From NCBI RefSeq assembly GCF_023276435.1, contig NZ_JALLPO010000017.1:62001-126000 (forward strand): 64,000 nt of DNA. The letters are read 5' to 3'. The notes under the pieces were generated by a model, which saw only the letters and a program-made list of their open reading frames with translations, ran no database searches and was not told the DNA's origin. Below, piece after piece: positions 11,775-21,247 of this stretch (position 1 is the first letter of the stretch; every line of letters starts with the position of its first letter). The position numbers were made by a program, and so were the translations under genes. Source of the DNA: Sphaerisporangium perillae. Its GTDB lineage: Bacteria > Actinomycetota > Actinomycetes > Streptosporangiales > Streptosporangiaceae.

Positions 11775-13238
11775 ATGCAGCTCAAGGGTCCACGGCGGCT
11801 GACGACCGCCCTGCTGTCGGTCACGGTCTTCGGGCTCAACGCCTGCTCCGCCTCGAACGGGGCGACGGCGCCGAGCGCCGCACCCGGCACGACGGGCGGC
11901 ACGGCGGCCGCGCGGTCCCCGGCCTCCCAGGCGAGCACCATCGGCACGGCGGGCATCGGCGACCCCGACTTCCCCACCGACGGCAACGGCGGATACGACG
12001 TCGAGAACTACGCCCTGAAGCTCGCCTACGACCCGCCGACCCGGAAACTCTCCGGCACGGCGAGCGTCAAGGCGAGGGCCGCGCAGATCCTGTCCCGGTT
12101 CGACCTCGACCTGCACGGGCTCACCGTCAGCAAGGTGAACGTCGACGGCAGGCCCGCCAGGTTCACCCGGCAGGGTGACGAGCTGATCATCGATCCTGCC
12201 ACCGCGATCGCGAAGGGCGCGATGTTCAAGGTCGCCGTCGACTACGCCGGCAGGCCCGACCCCGTCCGCAACTCCTCCAACCTCGGCACCTACGGCTTCA
12301 TCCCCACCAAGGACGGCGCGTTCGTCACCAGCGAGCCCAACGGCGCCAAGACCTGGTTCCCGTGCAACGACCACCCGGCGGACAAGGCGACGTTCGACTT
12401 CGACGTCACGGTCCCCAGCGGCACGACGGTCATCGCCAACGGCGAGATGCGCGGCGCCCCGGTGACCTCCGGCGCCACCTCGACGTTCTCCTGGCGCGAG
12501 GGACACCCGATGGCGACCTACCTGGCGACGATCACGCTCGGGAAGTTCGACGTCAAGACCGGCAAGACCGCCGGCGGCATCCCGGCGTACGCCGCCACCG
12601 ATCCGGCCTTCCGCAGTGACCTCGACTTCCTCTACTCGACCTCCGCCAAGGTCACCGACTACTGGTCCAAGGTCTTCGGGCCCTACCCCTTCTCCTCCAC
12701 GGGCGGGGTGATCGACGACTTCTCCGCCGGTTACGCCCTGGAGAACCAGACCAAGCCGATGTACGGCGGGTTCCAGCCGGACGAGAGCATCATCGCCCAC
12801 GAACTCGCCCACCAGTGGTTCGGCGACAGCGTGAGCATCACGCGATGGAAGGACCTGTGGCTCAACGAGGGCTTCGCGACCTACGCCGAGTGGCTCTGGA
12901 CCGAGCACAACGGCGGCCTGAGCGCCGACAGGACCTTCACGGACTACTACTCCTCCAAAGACGCCGCCATGTGGAAGTACCCTCCCGGCGTGGCCCAGCG
13001 CGACGACCTGTTCAACACCTCGGTGTACGTCCGGGGCGCCATGACGCTGCAGGCCCTGCGCCGGCAGATCGGCGACGAGACGTTCTTCAAGCTGCTGCGC
13101 ACGTGGACCGCCCAGCACAAGTACGGCAGCGCCACGACCGACCAGTTCGTCAACCTCGCCGAGAAGCTCTCCGGCCGCCAACTCGACGACCTGTTCAACG
13201 CCTGGCTCTACAAGCCCGTCCGCCCCACGCTCCAGTGA
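11775..13238 (+). CDS. M1-family zinc metallopeptidase, predicted lipoprotein
   Basis: The protein has 487 residues. The zinc site is HELAHQW (His342, Glu343, His346) with the third ligand Glu365 in WLNEGFA, the HEXXH-X18-E arrangement of M1 aminopeptidases. The exopeptidase motif appears as GYALEN in place of GAMEN. Starting at ATG 11775 gives a signal peptide with the lipobox GLNAC and a Cys24 lipid anchor, followed by a Ser/Thr/Ala-rich linker. An ATG at 11742 in frame would put charged residues ahead of the signal and is less likely. The short C terminus suggests a compact secreted peptidase. Confidence 0.92.
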   Translation: MQLKGPRRLTTALLSVTVFGLNACSASNGATAPSAAPGTTGGTAAARSPASQASTIGTAGIGDPDFPTDGNGGYDVENYALKLAYDPPTRKLSGTASVKARAAQILSRFDLDLHGLTVSKVNVDGRPARFTRQGDELIIDPATAIAKGAMFKVAVDYAGRPDPVRNSSNLGTYGFIPTKDGAFVTSEPNGAKTWFPCNDHPADKATFDFDVTVPSGTTVIANGEMRGAPVTSGATSTFSWREGHPMATYLATITLGKFDVKTGKTAGGIPAYAATDPAFRSDLDFLYSTSAKVTDYWSKVFGPYPFSSTGGVIDDFSAGYALENQTKPMYGGFQPDESIIAHELAHQWFGDSVSITRWKDLWLNEGFATYAEWLWTEHNGGLSADRTFTDYYSSKDAAMWKYPPGVAQRDDLFNTSVYVRGAMTLQALRRQIGDETFFKLLRTWTAQHKYGSATTDQFVNLAEKLSGRQLDDLFNAWLYKPVRPTLQ

Positions 13239-13279
13239 TCCCCTGATCTACCCGGGCCTCGATCTCCGGCCGGCCGTGG

Positions 13280-14494
13280 TCAGCCGAAGATCAGTTTGTA
13301 GCCGTAGCGGCGGAGGCCGGCGAGGACCTCGTCGCAGTGGACCGGGCCCTTGGTCTCCAGGTGCAGCAGCACCTCGGCCTCGTCGAGGTGGAGCCGGGGG
13401 TCCACCCGCTCGTGGCCGACGTCGAGCACGTTGGCCCCGAGGTCGGCCAGCCGCGCGAGCAGCGTCGCCAGCGCCCCTGGGCGGTCGGGGAGCCGGAGGC
13501 GGAAGGCCAGGTAGCGTCCGGCGGCCGACAGCCCGTGCCGCAGCACCCGCGACAGCAGCAGCGGGTCGATGTTTCCGCCGGACAGCACCACGACCACCGG
13601 CGGCTCGAACGCGTGGGGCCAGTCGAGCAGCGCCGCGACCCCGGCCACGCCGGCGGGCTCGACCACGAGCTTCGTGCGCTCCAGGCAGAGCAGCAGGGCT
13701 CGCGACAGCGTCTCCTCCGAGACGGTGACCACGCTGTCCACCAGGTAGTGGATCATCTCGAACGTGGTGTCGCCGGGACGGCCGACGGCGATGCCGTCCG
13801 CCATGGTGGACGCCGGCTCCACCATGACCGGGTGCCCGGCGGCGAGCGAGGCCGGGTAGGCGGCGGCCCGCTCGGCCTGCACGCCCACGATCCTGACGCC
13901 CGGGCGCAGGGACTTCACCGCCAGCGCCACCCCCGCCGCGAGGCCTCCGCCGCCGACCGCGAGCGTGATCGTGCCGACCTCGGGGAGCTGGTCGAGGATC
14001 TCCAGCCCGACCGTGCCCTGGCCTGCCACGACGTCGGGGTGGTCGAAGGGGTGGATGAACACCGCGCCGGTCTCCTCGGCGTGCTGCTTGGCCGCCTCCA
14101 GCGCCTGGTCGACGGTCGCGCCCGCGAAGATCACGTCGGCGCCGTAGGCGCGGGTGGCCTCGACCTTGGGCAGCGGGGCGCCCTCGGGCATGAACACCGT
14201 GGCCTTGCACCCCAGCAGCCCCGACGCCAGCGCCACGCCCTGGGCGTGGTTGCCCGCGCTCGCCGCCACCACGCCCCGGGAGCGTTCCTCCTCGGTGAGG
14301 CGGGCGATGCGGACGTAGGCTCCCCTGACCTTGAACGAGCCGGCCCGTTGCAGGTTCTCGCACTTGAGATAGACCGGGCCGCCGATCAGCTCCGACAGCA
14401 CGCGCGAATGCAGCAGCGGGGTGCGGATCACCACGTCGTCCAGCAGGTCACGGGCGGCGACCACGTCGTCGTAGGTCACCTCAGGGTGTGCCAT
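13280..14494 (-). CDS. ilvA: Threonine ammonia-lyase
   Basis: This PLP enzyme deaminates threonine to 2-oxobutanoate, feeding isoleucine synthesis or threonine breakdown. It has 404 residues. The Schiff-base lysine is Lys55 in GSFKVRGAY, the phosphate loop is VGGGGLAAG, and the C-terminal 75 or so residues form an ACT-like domain (FRLRLPDRPGALATLLARLA) that may bind an amino acid. The single ACT domain and overall length match the TdcB-like form of actinomycetes more than the longer E. coli IlvA. It lies downstream of a ROK kinase with a 77-base gap. Confidence 0.93.
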   Translation of the reverse strand: MAHPEVTYDDVVAARDLLDDVVIRTPLLHSRVLSELIGGPVYLKCENLQRAGSFKVRGAYVRIARLTEEERSRGVVAASAGNHAQGVALASGLLGCKATVFMPEGAPLPKVEATRAYGADVIFAGATVDQALEAAKQHAEETGAVFIHPFDHPDVVAGQGTVGLEILDQLPEVGTITLAVGGGGLAAGVALAVKSLRPGVRIVGVQAERAAAYPASLAAGHPVMVEPASTMADGIAVGRPGDTTFEMIHYLVDSVVTVSEETLSRALLLCLERTKLVVEPAGVAGVAALLDWPHAFEPPVVVVLSGGNIDPLLLSRVLRHGLSAAGRYLAFRLRLPDRPGALATLLARLADLGANVLDVGHERVDPRLHLDEAEVLLHLETKGPVHCDEVLAGLRRYGYKLIFG

Positions 14495-14571
14495 GCCCGA
14501 AGTCTCCCACTCCCGGCCCGCCCGCGCCGCCACCGCCCCGCACCAGATCGCCGCCACCGGCACGGGACCGG

Positions 14572-15585
14572 TCAGGAGGGGACGGTCCAGTAGCGCTCGG
14601 GGAGAAGGATGAGGGCGGCGGCGCCGATCAGGCCGGCGTCCTGGCCGAGGTGGGCGGGGACGACGTGGACGCGCCTGGTGAACTCGAGGCGGGCGTACGC
14701 CCGCAGGGCCTCCTCCAGGGGCCCGAACAGCAGCGGACCGGCCTGCGAGAGGCCGCCGCCGATCGTCACGATGTCCAGGTCGCACAGGGCGGTGGCCGCG
14801 GCGATGCCGATGCCGAGCGCGCGGCCGGCGCGGGTGAGGGCGCGCAGGGCGATCTCGTCCCCGGCGGCGGCGTCCGCCGAGAGCTGCCGCCCGCTCGCCT
14901 GGGCGGTCTCCACGTACGGCCCCTCGGGCCGCGCCCCCGTGGCGCCGGGCACCCACCCCTGCTCCAGTGCCCAGGAGGCGAGGCCGGGACCGCGGCTGAC
15001 GGCCTCCAGGCATCCCCGGCCGCCGCACTGGCATGGGGGGCCGTCGGGGTCCACCACCACGTGCCCGATGTGCCCGGCGTTTCCGGTGCCGCCGTCGATC
15101 AGCCGGCCGCCGAGTATCAGGCCGCCGCCGACGCCGGTCGAGACGACCATGCCGAGCATGTTGTCGCTGCCCTGGCCGGCGCCGCGCCAGTGCTCGGCCG
15201 CCGCCACGCAGATGGCGTCGTTGTGGACGCGCACGGGGATGCCGGGGAACCGCTCGGCGAGCTGCCTGCGCAGCGGGAAGCCGCGCCAGCCGGGCATGTT
15301 CAGCGGGGAGACGGCGCCCTCGGGCCAGGTCATCGGGCCGCCGCAGCCGACGCCCACCCCGAGCAGGCTCGTCCCAGGCCGTCGTTCGAGGACGGAGTCG
15401 ATCAACCCGGCCAGGGCCTTCCACAGCGTCGCCGCGTCGCCGCCGGGCGGGGTGGCGACGCGTTCCGCGATGGTGATCTCCCCCGCGGCGCCGACCAGTC
15501 CGGCGGCGAACTTGGTGCCCCCGATGTCGACGGCCAGCACCGAACCGTGGCCGCGAACGGCCTCCCGCGCCAGGTCACGCGCCAC
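14572..15585 (-). CDS. ROK-family sugar kinase
   Basis: The protein has 337 residues. The ATP-binding DIGGTKFAAGLV motif lies near residue 20, the sugar-binding and catalytic segment VHNDAICVAAAEHW lies mid-protein, and the zinc motif CQCGGRGCLEA is intact. There is no N-terminal helix-turn-helix, so it is a kinase rather than a ROK repressor. Glucose is the usual substrate for close relatives, but the sugar cannot be read from sequence. It is likely cotranscribed with the downstream threonine ammonia-lyase gene. Confidence 0.88.
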   Translation of the reverse strand: MARDLAREAVRGHGSVLAVDIGGTKFAAGLVGAAGEITIAERVATPPGGDAATLWKALAGLIDSVLERRPGTSLLGVGVGCGGPMTWPEGAVSPLNMPGWRGFPLRRQLAERFPGIPVRVHNDAICVAAAEHWRGAGQGSDNMLGMVVSTGVGGGLILGGRLIDGGTGNAGHIGHVVVDPDGPPCQCGGRGCLEAVSRGPGLASWALEQGWVPGATGARPEGPYVETAQASGRQLSADAAAGDEIALRALTRAGRALGIGIAAATALCDLDIVTIGGGLSQAGPLLFGPLEEALRAYARLEFTRRVHVVPAHLGQDAGLIGAAALILLPERYWTVPS

Positions 15586-15767
15586 TGACCACGCTCCAAG
15601 ACCTCGTACAAGCGATCACGGCGGGACCTGGAGGCGGCCCGCGCCCTTAAGGATCACACGCCCGGGACGGTAGGCAGCCCCCTCCCGCCGGACGAGACGC
15701 TCGGCCGTCCCCCTCGTCGCGACCGGCCGGACCGGGCCGGCCGGGCGTGCGCGAGGCCGGCGGACGG

Positions 15768-16979
15768 TCACAGGTGGCGCGCCGCCTTCTGGCCGCCGCC
15801 GGAGCCGTTCGAGCTGGAGAAGACGAGGATCGAGGCGGAGAAGCCGTGCACGTGGTTGTGCCCGGCGACCGGGCCGACCTCTCCCGCGGCGAAGAACCCC
15901 GCCATGCCGATCGGGCCGAGGGTGTCGTGCAGGGCGAGAACGTCGTGGTCGGGGCTGCCGAACATGGCGGAGCCCCTGCCGTTGCAGGAGAACAGTAAAG
16001 CTCCGTCGATGCCTCCGCGCTGCTCCGCGTGGGCGTCCAGCAGCTCGTACAGGTCCTCGTCGGCGGCCGCGGCGTCGCGGACCTGGAAGCGCACGCTCTG
16101 CCCGATGTCGAGCACGTCCCCGACGGCGACGGCCTCGCGTTCGGGATCGATGCCGAGGATGCCCCTGATGAGGAAGTCGCCGCGCTCGTGGATCTCGGCG
16201 TACTCGTCCATCGCGATGCCGATCTGCAGGCCGGAGGCGACGAGTTCCCTGTCCTCCTCGTCCAGGCCGCTGACGATGTCCTCGAGGCGGGCGAGCGCGG
16301 GCTGCCCGGCGAGCTCGAGCAGGAGGTTCTCCTCGGAGCGGGTGACGACCATGGTGGGGCCGATCGGCCGGCAGCCCTGGCTGACGACGGTGCTGACGTT
16401 CAGGGCGCCGCTCAGCATGACGCCGATCGCGCCTTCTGTGTACATCTCGCCGCCGGCGAACAGGCGGACGGACCCCTGGCCGCGCATGCCGTTGGCCAGC
16501 CCGCCGACGATCGGCAGGTCGCCGAGGACGTCGGCCGAGTGCTCGACGAAGGCGTCGGTCGGGAAGCTGTACGGGTCGGCCAGCAGGATGGCGACCTGGT
16601 CGTCGGGCGCGCGGTCGGGAAGCCCGATGATCACGAAACGGTCCTCCATGCGGAGGGTCTCCAGCACGAAGGTGGTGGCGCGCCCGCCGTCGAGGCTGGC
16701 CGCCCAGGCGCTGACCGCCGAGGTCAGCTCGACGCCCTTGCCGTCGCCGATGACGCCGGTGGCGCTGCAGCCGACGACCTGGGCCCCCGGCGCCATGCGC
16801 ATGGCGCGAAGCCCGGCGCGGGTCACCTCCTCGGGATCATCGCCGCAGATGAAGAAGCACACGAGATCGGGTGGTCCCGACAGGCCGGAGAGCGCTTGGC
16901 GTACCGCGGTCTCCGCGGCGACGACCAGGTCCGAACCCACGGCGAGACCATCCGCGAACCGGCTCGTCAGCACTGCCAC
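15768..16979 (-). CDS. FIST N- and C-domain sensory protein
   Basis: The protein has about 403 residues: an N-terminal FIST domain (VGCSATGVIGDG, later VGGLANGMRGQGSVRLF) and a FIST_C domain (ALLFSCNGRGSAMFG, MAGFFAAGEVGPVAG). FIST modules are thought to bind small ligands such as amino acids and usually feed signal-transduction proteins. No output domain is fused here. GTG 16979 is preferred because GGAGG lies eight bases upstream. A longer reading from 17030 is possible. Its codon at 15996-15998 is TTA, rare in this DNA. The gene is divergent from an AAA ATPase gene that also has a TTA codon. Confidence 0.87.
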   Translation of the reverse strand: MAVLTSRFADGLAVGSDLVVAAETAVRQALSGLSGPPDLVCFFICGDDPEEVTRAGLRAMRMAPGAQVVGCSATGVIGDGKGVELTSAVSAWAASLDGGRATTFVLETLRMEDRFVIIGLPDRAPDDQVAILLADPYSFPTDAFVEHSADVLGDLPIVGGLANGMRGQGSVRLFAGGEMYTEGAIGVMLSGALNVSTVVSQGCRPIGPTMVVTRSEENLLLELAGQPALARLEDIVSGLDEEDRELVASGLQIGIAMDEYAEIHERGDFLIRGILGIDPEREAVAVGDVLDIGQSVRFQVRDAAAADEDLYELLDAHAEQRGGIDGALLFSCNGRGSAMFGSPDHDVLALHDTLGPIGMAGFFAAGEVGPVAGHNHVHGFSASILVFSSSNGSGGGQKAARHL

Positions 16980-17150
16980 ACGCCTCGCCTCCTCGTGTGT
17001 CGCGAGTCGTAGTGTGTCGTACGTTCGCACCCCTTAGGCGGATTCTCCCCACTACGGGAGCAACAACGCGCGCCTAGCGTCCCGCAATAGTCAAGATCCG
17101 AAATGTGCATAAGCTGCCGACACCGTCCCCCGCGACGTAGTCTCGTTCCC

Positions 17151-18626
17151 GTGCATGAATCGCCCACACCGCGAAGTGAAACGCCGCAAGCTCGCACTCT
17201 CCGTGAGCTGCGCGAAAGTGGACACACCTATCGCACGGTCAAGGCGGAGATCCGCGAGAATCTGCTGGCCAGATTACGCGCACGCGCGCCGAGATTCCCG
17301 GGCATCGTCGGATTCGACGACACCGTGCTGCCCCACCTCGAGCGGGCTCTGCTGGCGGGGCACGACCTGGTGCTGCTGGGCGAGCGCGGGCAGGGCAAGA
17401 CCCGGCTCATCCGCACGATCACCAGCCTGCTCGACGAGTGGACCCCGGTCATCGACGGATGCGAGATCAACGACCATCCGTACGCCCCCGCGTGCGTCCG
17501 GTGCGTGAAGCTCGCCGCCGAGCGCGGCGAGGACCTCGGGGTCGCCTGGAAGCACCGCGACGACCGGTACGGCGAGAAGCTGGCCACGCCCGACACCTCG
17601 GTCGGCGACCTGATCGGCGACGTCGACCCGATCAAGATCGCCGAAGGCCGCACCCTCGGCGACCCGGAGACCGTCCACTACGGCCTGGTGCCCCGCACCA
17701 ACCGGGGCGTGTTCTCGGTCAACGAGCTGCCCGACCTGGCCGAGCGCATCCAGGTGTCGCTGCTCAACGTGCTGGAGGAGCGCGACATCCAGGTGCGCGG
17801 CTACAACCTGCGGCTGCCCCTGGACATCCTGCTGATCGCCAGCGCGAACCCCGAGGACTACACCAACCGCGGCCGCATCATCACCCCGCTGAAGGACCGC
17901 TTCGGCGCCGAGATCCGCACCCACTACCCGCTCACCCTGGAGGACGAGCTCGCGCTCATCCGCCAGGAGGCGGCGCTCAACTGGCGCGAGCAGGACGCGG
18001 GTTCGGGCGACGGCGCCGCGGCCGAGCCGGCGGGCCTGAGCGCGGAGCTGCCCGAGCACCTCGTCGAGATCATCGCCCGGTTCACCCGCCTGGTCCGCGA
18101 GTCCACGGCGGTCGACTCGCGCTCGGGCGTCTCGGCCCGTTTCGCCATCGCCGCCGCCGAGACGGCGGCCGCCTCGGCGGTGCGGCGGGCGGCCCTGACC
18201 GGTGAGGAGCGCCCGGTGACCCGGGTGTGCGACCTTCCGGGAGTGGTCCCCACCCTGCGCGGCAAGGTCGAGTTCGAGGTCAGCGAGGAGGGCCGCGAGG
18301 TCGAGGTGCTCGCGCACCTGCTGCGGCGGTCCGTCGCCGAGACCTTCCGCGGCACGCTCGGCGGCATGGACCTGTCCGCGCTGCTGGACAAGTTCTCCGA
18401 AGGCGTCCAGATCGAGTCCGGCGAGCTGACGCCCGCCACCGAGCTGCTCCACCGGATCGGTCCGGTGAACGGGCTCTCCAAGATCATGTCCGCGGTGGGC
18501 ATGGGAGAGGGCGACGAGTCCCCCGGGCACGCCGCCGCCGCGCTGGAGTTCGCGCTCGAAGGTCTCTACCTCATGCGGCGCCTGTCCAAGGACGAGGTCG
18601 ACGGGGGCGCCGTCTACCGCACCTGA
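17151..18626 (+). CDS. MoxR/magnesium-chelatase-like AAA+ ATPase
   Basis: The protein has 491 residues from GTG 17151. Walker A is GERGQGKT (77-84), the Walker B region is GVFSVNELPDL, and sensor 1 is IASANPEDYTNRGRI. The C-terminal half forms the helical lid with a long Ala/Glu-rich segment. Such ATPases act as chaperones paired with VWA proteins, and a VWA gene follows directly. Codon 42 (17274-17276) is TTA. No clear ribosome site precedes the chosen start, so the N terminus is uncertain. The client of the pair is unknown. Chlorophyll synthesis is unlikely, since no other pigment genes are present. Confidence 0.88.
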   Translation: MHESPTPRSETPQARTLRELRESGHTYRTVKAEIRENLLARLRARAPRFPGIVGFDDTVLPHLERALLAGHDLVLLGERGQGKTRLIRTITSLLDEWTPVIDGCEINDHPYAPACVRCVKLAAERGEDLGVAWKHRDDRYGEKLATPDTSVGDLIGDVDPIKIAEGRTLGDPETVHYGLVPRTNRGVFSVNELPDLAERIQVSLLNVLEERDIQVRGYNLRLPLDILLIASANPEDYTNRGRIITPLKDRFGAEIRTHYPLTLEDELALIRQEAALNWREQDAGSGDGAAAEPAGLSAELPEHLVEIIARFTRLVRESTAVDSRSGVSARFAIAAAETAAASAVRRAALTGEERPVTRVCDLPGVVPTLRGKVEFEVSEEGREVEVLAHLLRRSVAETFRGTLGGMDLSALLDKFSEGVQIESGELTPATELLHRIGPVNGLSKIMSAVGMGEGDESPGHAAAALEFALEGLYLMRRLSKDEVDGGAVYRT

Positions 18627-18641
18627 GCGTCCCGGCCTCGT

Positions 18642-18675
18642 GCGGGCGGCCCGCCCTCGCCGGTGGGCCGCCCGC
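18642..18675 (+). terminator. Hairpin between ATPase and VWA genes
   Basis: An 11-base perfect inverted repeat (GCGGGCGGCCC and GGGCCGCCCGC, 12-base loop) lies 15 bases after the ATPase stop codon. It lacks a U-tract. It may reduce read-through into the VWA gene rather than end the transcript. Confidence 0.45.
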
Positions 18676-18762
18676 CGGTCGTGCCCTGCTCCCCCAGCCA
18701 GGGCCCGCACCGTACCGGACGTTCCTCGCACACCGGACACACGACGATTAGGCTCACATGAG

Positions 18763-20721
18763 ATGAGTGGCTACCGATACGGCGAGTACCACGACGGACC
18801 CGATCCGCTGGCGCCGCCGTACGACGTCCGCGCCGCGCTCGACGAGATGGGCGACGCGATCCTGTCCGGCTCCACCCCGCTGGACTCCCTGCGCGACCTG
18901 CTGAGGCGAGGCCTGCCCGGCGCCCCTGACCGGCGCGGCCTCGACGAGCTGCTCCGCGAGGTACGCCGGCGCCGCCGGGAGCTGCGCGAGAGCGGGAGCC
19001 TGGACGGCACCCTGGAACGCGCCCGGGCCCTGCTGGACAAGGCCATCGGGCAGGAGCGGGCCGAGCTGTTCCCCGACCCCTCCGACGACGCGCGGCTGCG
19101 CGAGGCCGAGCTGGACTCCGTGCCGGCCGACACCGCGAGCGCGGTGCAGCAGCTCGGGTCGTACGAATGGCGGTCGGCCGCCGCGCGCGAGACGTTCGAG
19201 GAACTGCGCGACCTGCTGCGCAGGGAGGTCCTCGACAGCCGGTTCCGCGGCATGCGCGAGGCGCTGGCGAATCCGGACCCGGAAACGATGGAGCGGGTCC
19301 GCCAGATGATGACGGATCTGAACGACATGCTGGACCGGGATGCGCGTGGCCTGCACACCCAGAACGATTTCCAGCAGTTTATGCAGAAATATGGCGATTT
19401 CTTTCCGGAGAATCCCCGGAACCTGGAAGAGCTGGTCGACATCCTCGCCCGCCGGGCCGCCGCGGCCCAGCGGATGCTCGCCTCGATGACCCCGGAGCAG
19501 CGCGAGGAGCTCCAAGGGCTGATCGACCAGACCCTCCAGCAGGCCGGTCTCGCCGAGCAGATGACCCGCCTCGGCGAGGCCCTGTACGCCCGCCGCCCCG
19601 ACCTCGGCTGGGACACCCCCGAGCGGATGGACGGCGACCAGCCCCTCGGCATGGGGGACGCCGTCAGCGCCCTCGAGGAGCTGGCCGACCTCGACCGGCT
19701 GGAGCAGTCGCTCGCCCAGGACTACCCCGGAGCCACGCTCGACGACGTCGACGAGGCCGCGATCCGCCGCGCGCTCGGCCGCTCGGCGGTCGACGACCTG
19801 GAGACGCTCAAGCAGATCGAACGCGAACTGGAGCAGCAGGGCTACCTGCGCCGGCAGCGCGGCAAGCTGGAGCTCACGCCCAAGGCCGTGCGCCGGCTCG
19901 GTGAGACCGCGCTGCGCAGGGTGTTCGACTCGCTGGAGACCGGACGCCGCGGCGACCACGACCAGCGCGACGCGGGGGCGGCGGGCGAGCTGACCGGGTC
20001 CACCCGGCCGTGGCGCTTCGGCGACGAGCAGCCCATCGACGTGGTCCGCACCCTGGTCAACGGCGTGCGGCGCGGCGGGAAGGCGGACGGCGACGGCCGC
20101 GTGTCGCTGACCGTGGACGACTTCGAGGTCGCCGAGACCGAGCGGCGGACCGCCGCCGCCGTGTGCCTGCTGGTCGACCTGTCCTACTCGATGGCCCTGC
20201 GGGGCACCTGGGCGCCCGCCAAGCAGACGGCGCTCGCCCTGCAGGCGCTGGTCGCCTCGAAGTTCCCCGGGGACGCCGTCCAGATCATCGGCTTCTCCAA
20301 CTACGCCCGGGTGCTGCAGCCCGAGGAGCTCGCCGGGCTCGAATGGGACATGGTCCAGGGGACCAACCTGCACCACGCGCTGCTGATCGCGGGTCGTCAC
20401 CTCGACCGGCACCCGGACTTCGAGCCCGTGGTGCTGGTCGTCACCGACGGCGAGCCCACCGCCCACCTCATGCGCAACGGCCGCTACTGGTTCGAGTGGC
20501 CGCCTTCGCGCGAGACGCTGGAGCTCACGCTGGCCGAGGTGGACAAGATGACCCGGCGCCGGGCGACGCTCAACGTGTTCATGCTGGCCACCGACGAGCG
20601 GCTGAAGGAGTTCGTGGACGAGGTCGCCCGCCGCAACGGCGGCCGGGTCTTCTCGCCCAGCGCCGACCGCCTCGGCGAGTACGTCGTCAGCGACTTCCTG
20701 CGGGCGCGCCGCTCCCGCTGA
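18763..20721 (+). CDS. VWA-domain protein, partner of MoxR-like ATPase
   Basis: The protein has 652 residues. About 450 residues of charged helical sequence, rich in Glu, Arg and Leu and likely partly coiled-coil, precede a C-terminal von Willebrand factor A domain with an intact metal site: DLSYS (Asp472-Ser476), the GTNLH threonine region and VTDGEPT. No signal peptide or membrane helix is seen, so it is cytoplasmic. MoxR-VWA pairs are thought to remodel or activate partner proteins. Start ATG 18763 begins MSGYRYGEYHDG. A strong hairpin follows the stop codon. Confidence 0.9.
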   Translation: MSGYRYGEYHDGPDPLAPPYDVRAALDEMGDAILSGSTPLDSLRDLLRRGLPGAPDRRGLDELLREVRRRRRELRESGSLDGTLERARALLDKAIGQERAELFPDPSDDARLREAELDSVPADTASAVQQLGSYEWRSAAARETFEELRDLLRREVLDSRFRGMREALANPDPETMERVRQMMTDLNDMLDRDARGLHTQNDFQQFMQKYGDFFPENPRNLEELVDILARRAAAAQRMLASMTPEQREELQGLIDQTLQQAGLAEQMTRLGEALYARRPDLGWDTPERMDGDQPLGMGDAVSALEELADLDRLEQSLAQDYPGATLDDVDEAAIRRALGRSAVDDLETLKQIERELEQQGYLRRQRGKLELTPKAVRRLGETALRRVFDSLETGRRGDHDQRDAGAAGELTGSTRPWRFGDEQPIDVVRTLVNGVRRGGKADGDGRVSLTVDDFEVAETERRTAAAVCLLVDLSYSMALRGTWAPAKQTALALQALVASKFPGDAVQIIGFSNYARVLQPEELAGLEWDMVQGTNLHHALLIAGRHLDRHPDFEPVVLVVTDGEPTAHLMRNGRYWFEWPPSRETLELTLAEVDKMTRRRATLNVFMLATDERLKEFVDEVARRNGGRVFSPSADRLGEYVVSDFLRARRSR

Positions 20722-20730
20722 CCAAGGATG

Positions 20731-20764
20731 CCCCCGGAACCGGTCTGCGGACCGGTTTAGGGGG
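20731..20764 (+). terminator. Hairpin terminator after VWA gene
   Basis: Nested inverted repeats, CCCCC at 20731-20735 with GGGGG at 20760-20764 and AACCGGTC at 20738-20745 with GACCGGTT at 20750-20757, form a stem with a four-base TGCG loop. It starts ten bases after the VWA stop codon, and TATGTCC follows. It is a likely factor-independent terminator of the G+C-rich type. Confidence 0.6.
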
Positions 20765-20934
20765 TATGTCCATATCCTGACTCGGCTCTCTCAGGAATGG
20801 GCCGCGGTATTCCCGTTCGGCTCGTTAATCGCTTGCCGATCGATATGCAATCTCGGAGGATATTCATAGGGGGTGTCCGACAGCAATCCGCAAAACAGCC
20901 GGCGGATCCGTCCTGTCCCGGGAAGGAGAGTGCA

Positions 20935-21090
20935 ATGTTCGCGGCAGTCGCTCTCCTGGTCGTGATGATCCTCACGGTGGCGATGTTCGAGCTCACCGTG
21001 AACAACCGTCATGCCAAGCCGGTCATCAGCGAGCCGGACGCATGCCCTGAGGAGACCGCCCAGGGCGCCCCAGAAGCCCCCAAAGCCTGA
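20935..21090 (+). CDS. Small single-pass membrane protein, unknown
   Basis: This predicted protein has 51 residues: a hydrophobic helix at residues 2-19 (FAAVALLVVMILTVAMFEL), then a polar tail rich in Glu, Pro and Ala. The start is supported by GGAAGGAG six bases upstream. I do not recognise the family. It stands alone between the VWA gene and another membrane protein gene. It could be a regulatory small protein or a non-functional open frame. Confidence 0.55.
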   Translation: MFAAVALLVVMILTVAMFELTVNNRHAKPVISEPDACPEETAQGAPEAPKA

Positions 21091-21247
21091 CCCCGCCTCC
21101 TCGGGACACCCCCGCCCGTCCCGGAGGCGCAGGCCGGGCGCTCGGCGCCTCTCCCGAGTCCCCGCAAAGCCTGGGACCTGTCATGATTGCGTACGGCCAC
21201 CGCACGGGCGGTTCCCGGCTGATCACGGAGACGATAGCCTCGGCGGC

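Noticed and set aside
17151-20721. Magnesium chelatase for chlorophyll or cobalt chelatase for cobalamin
   Set aside because: The ATPase and VWA proteins resemble chelatase subunits in fold, but there is no large chelatase subunit or tetrapyrrole gene nearby, so a MoxR-VWA chaperone is the safer reading.
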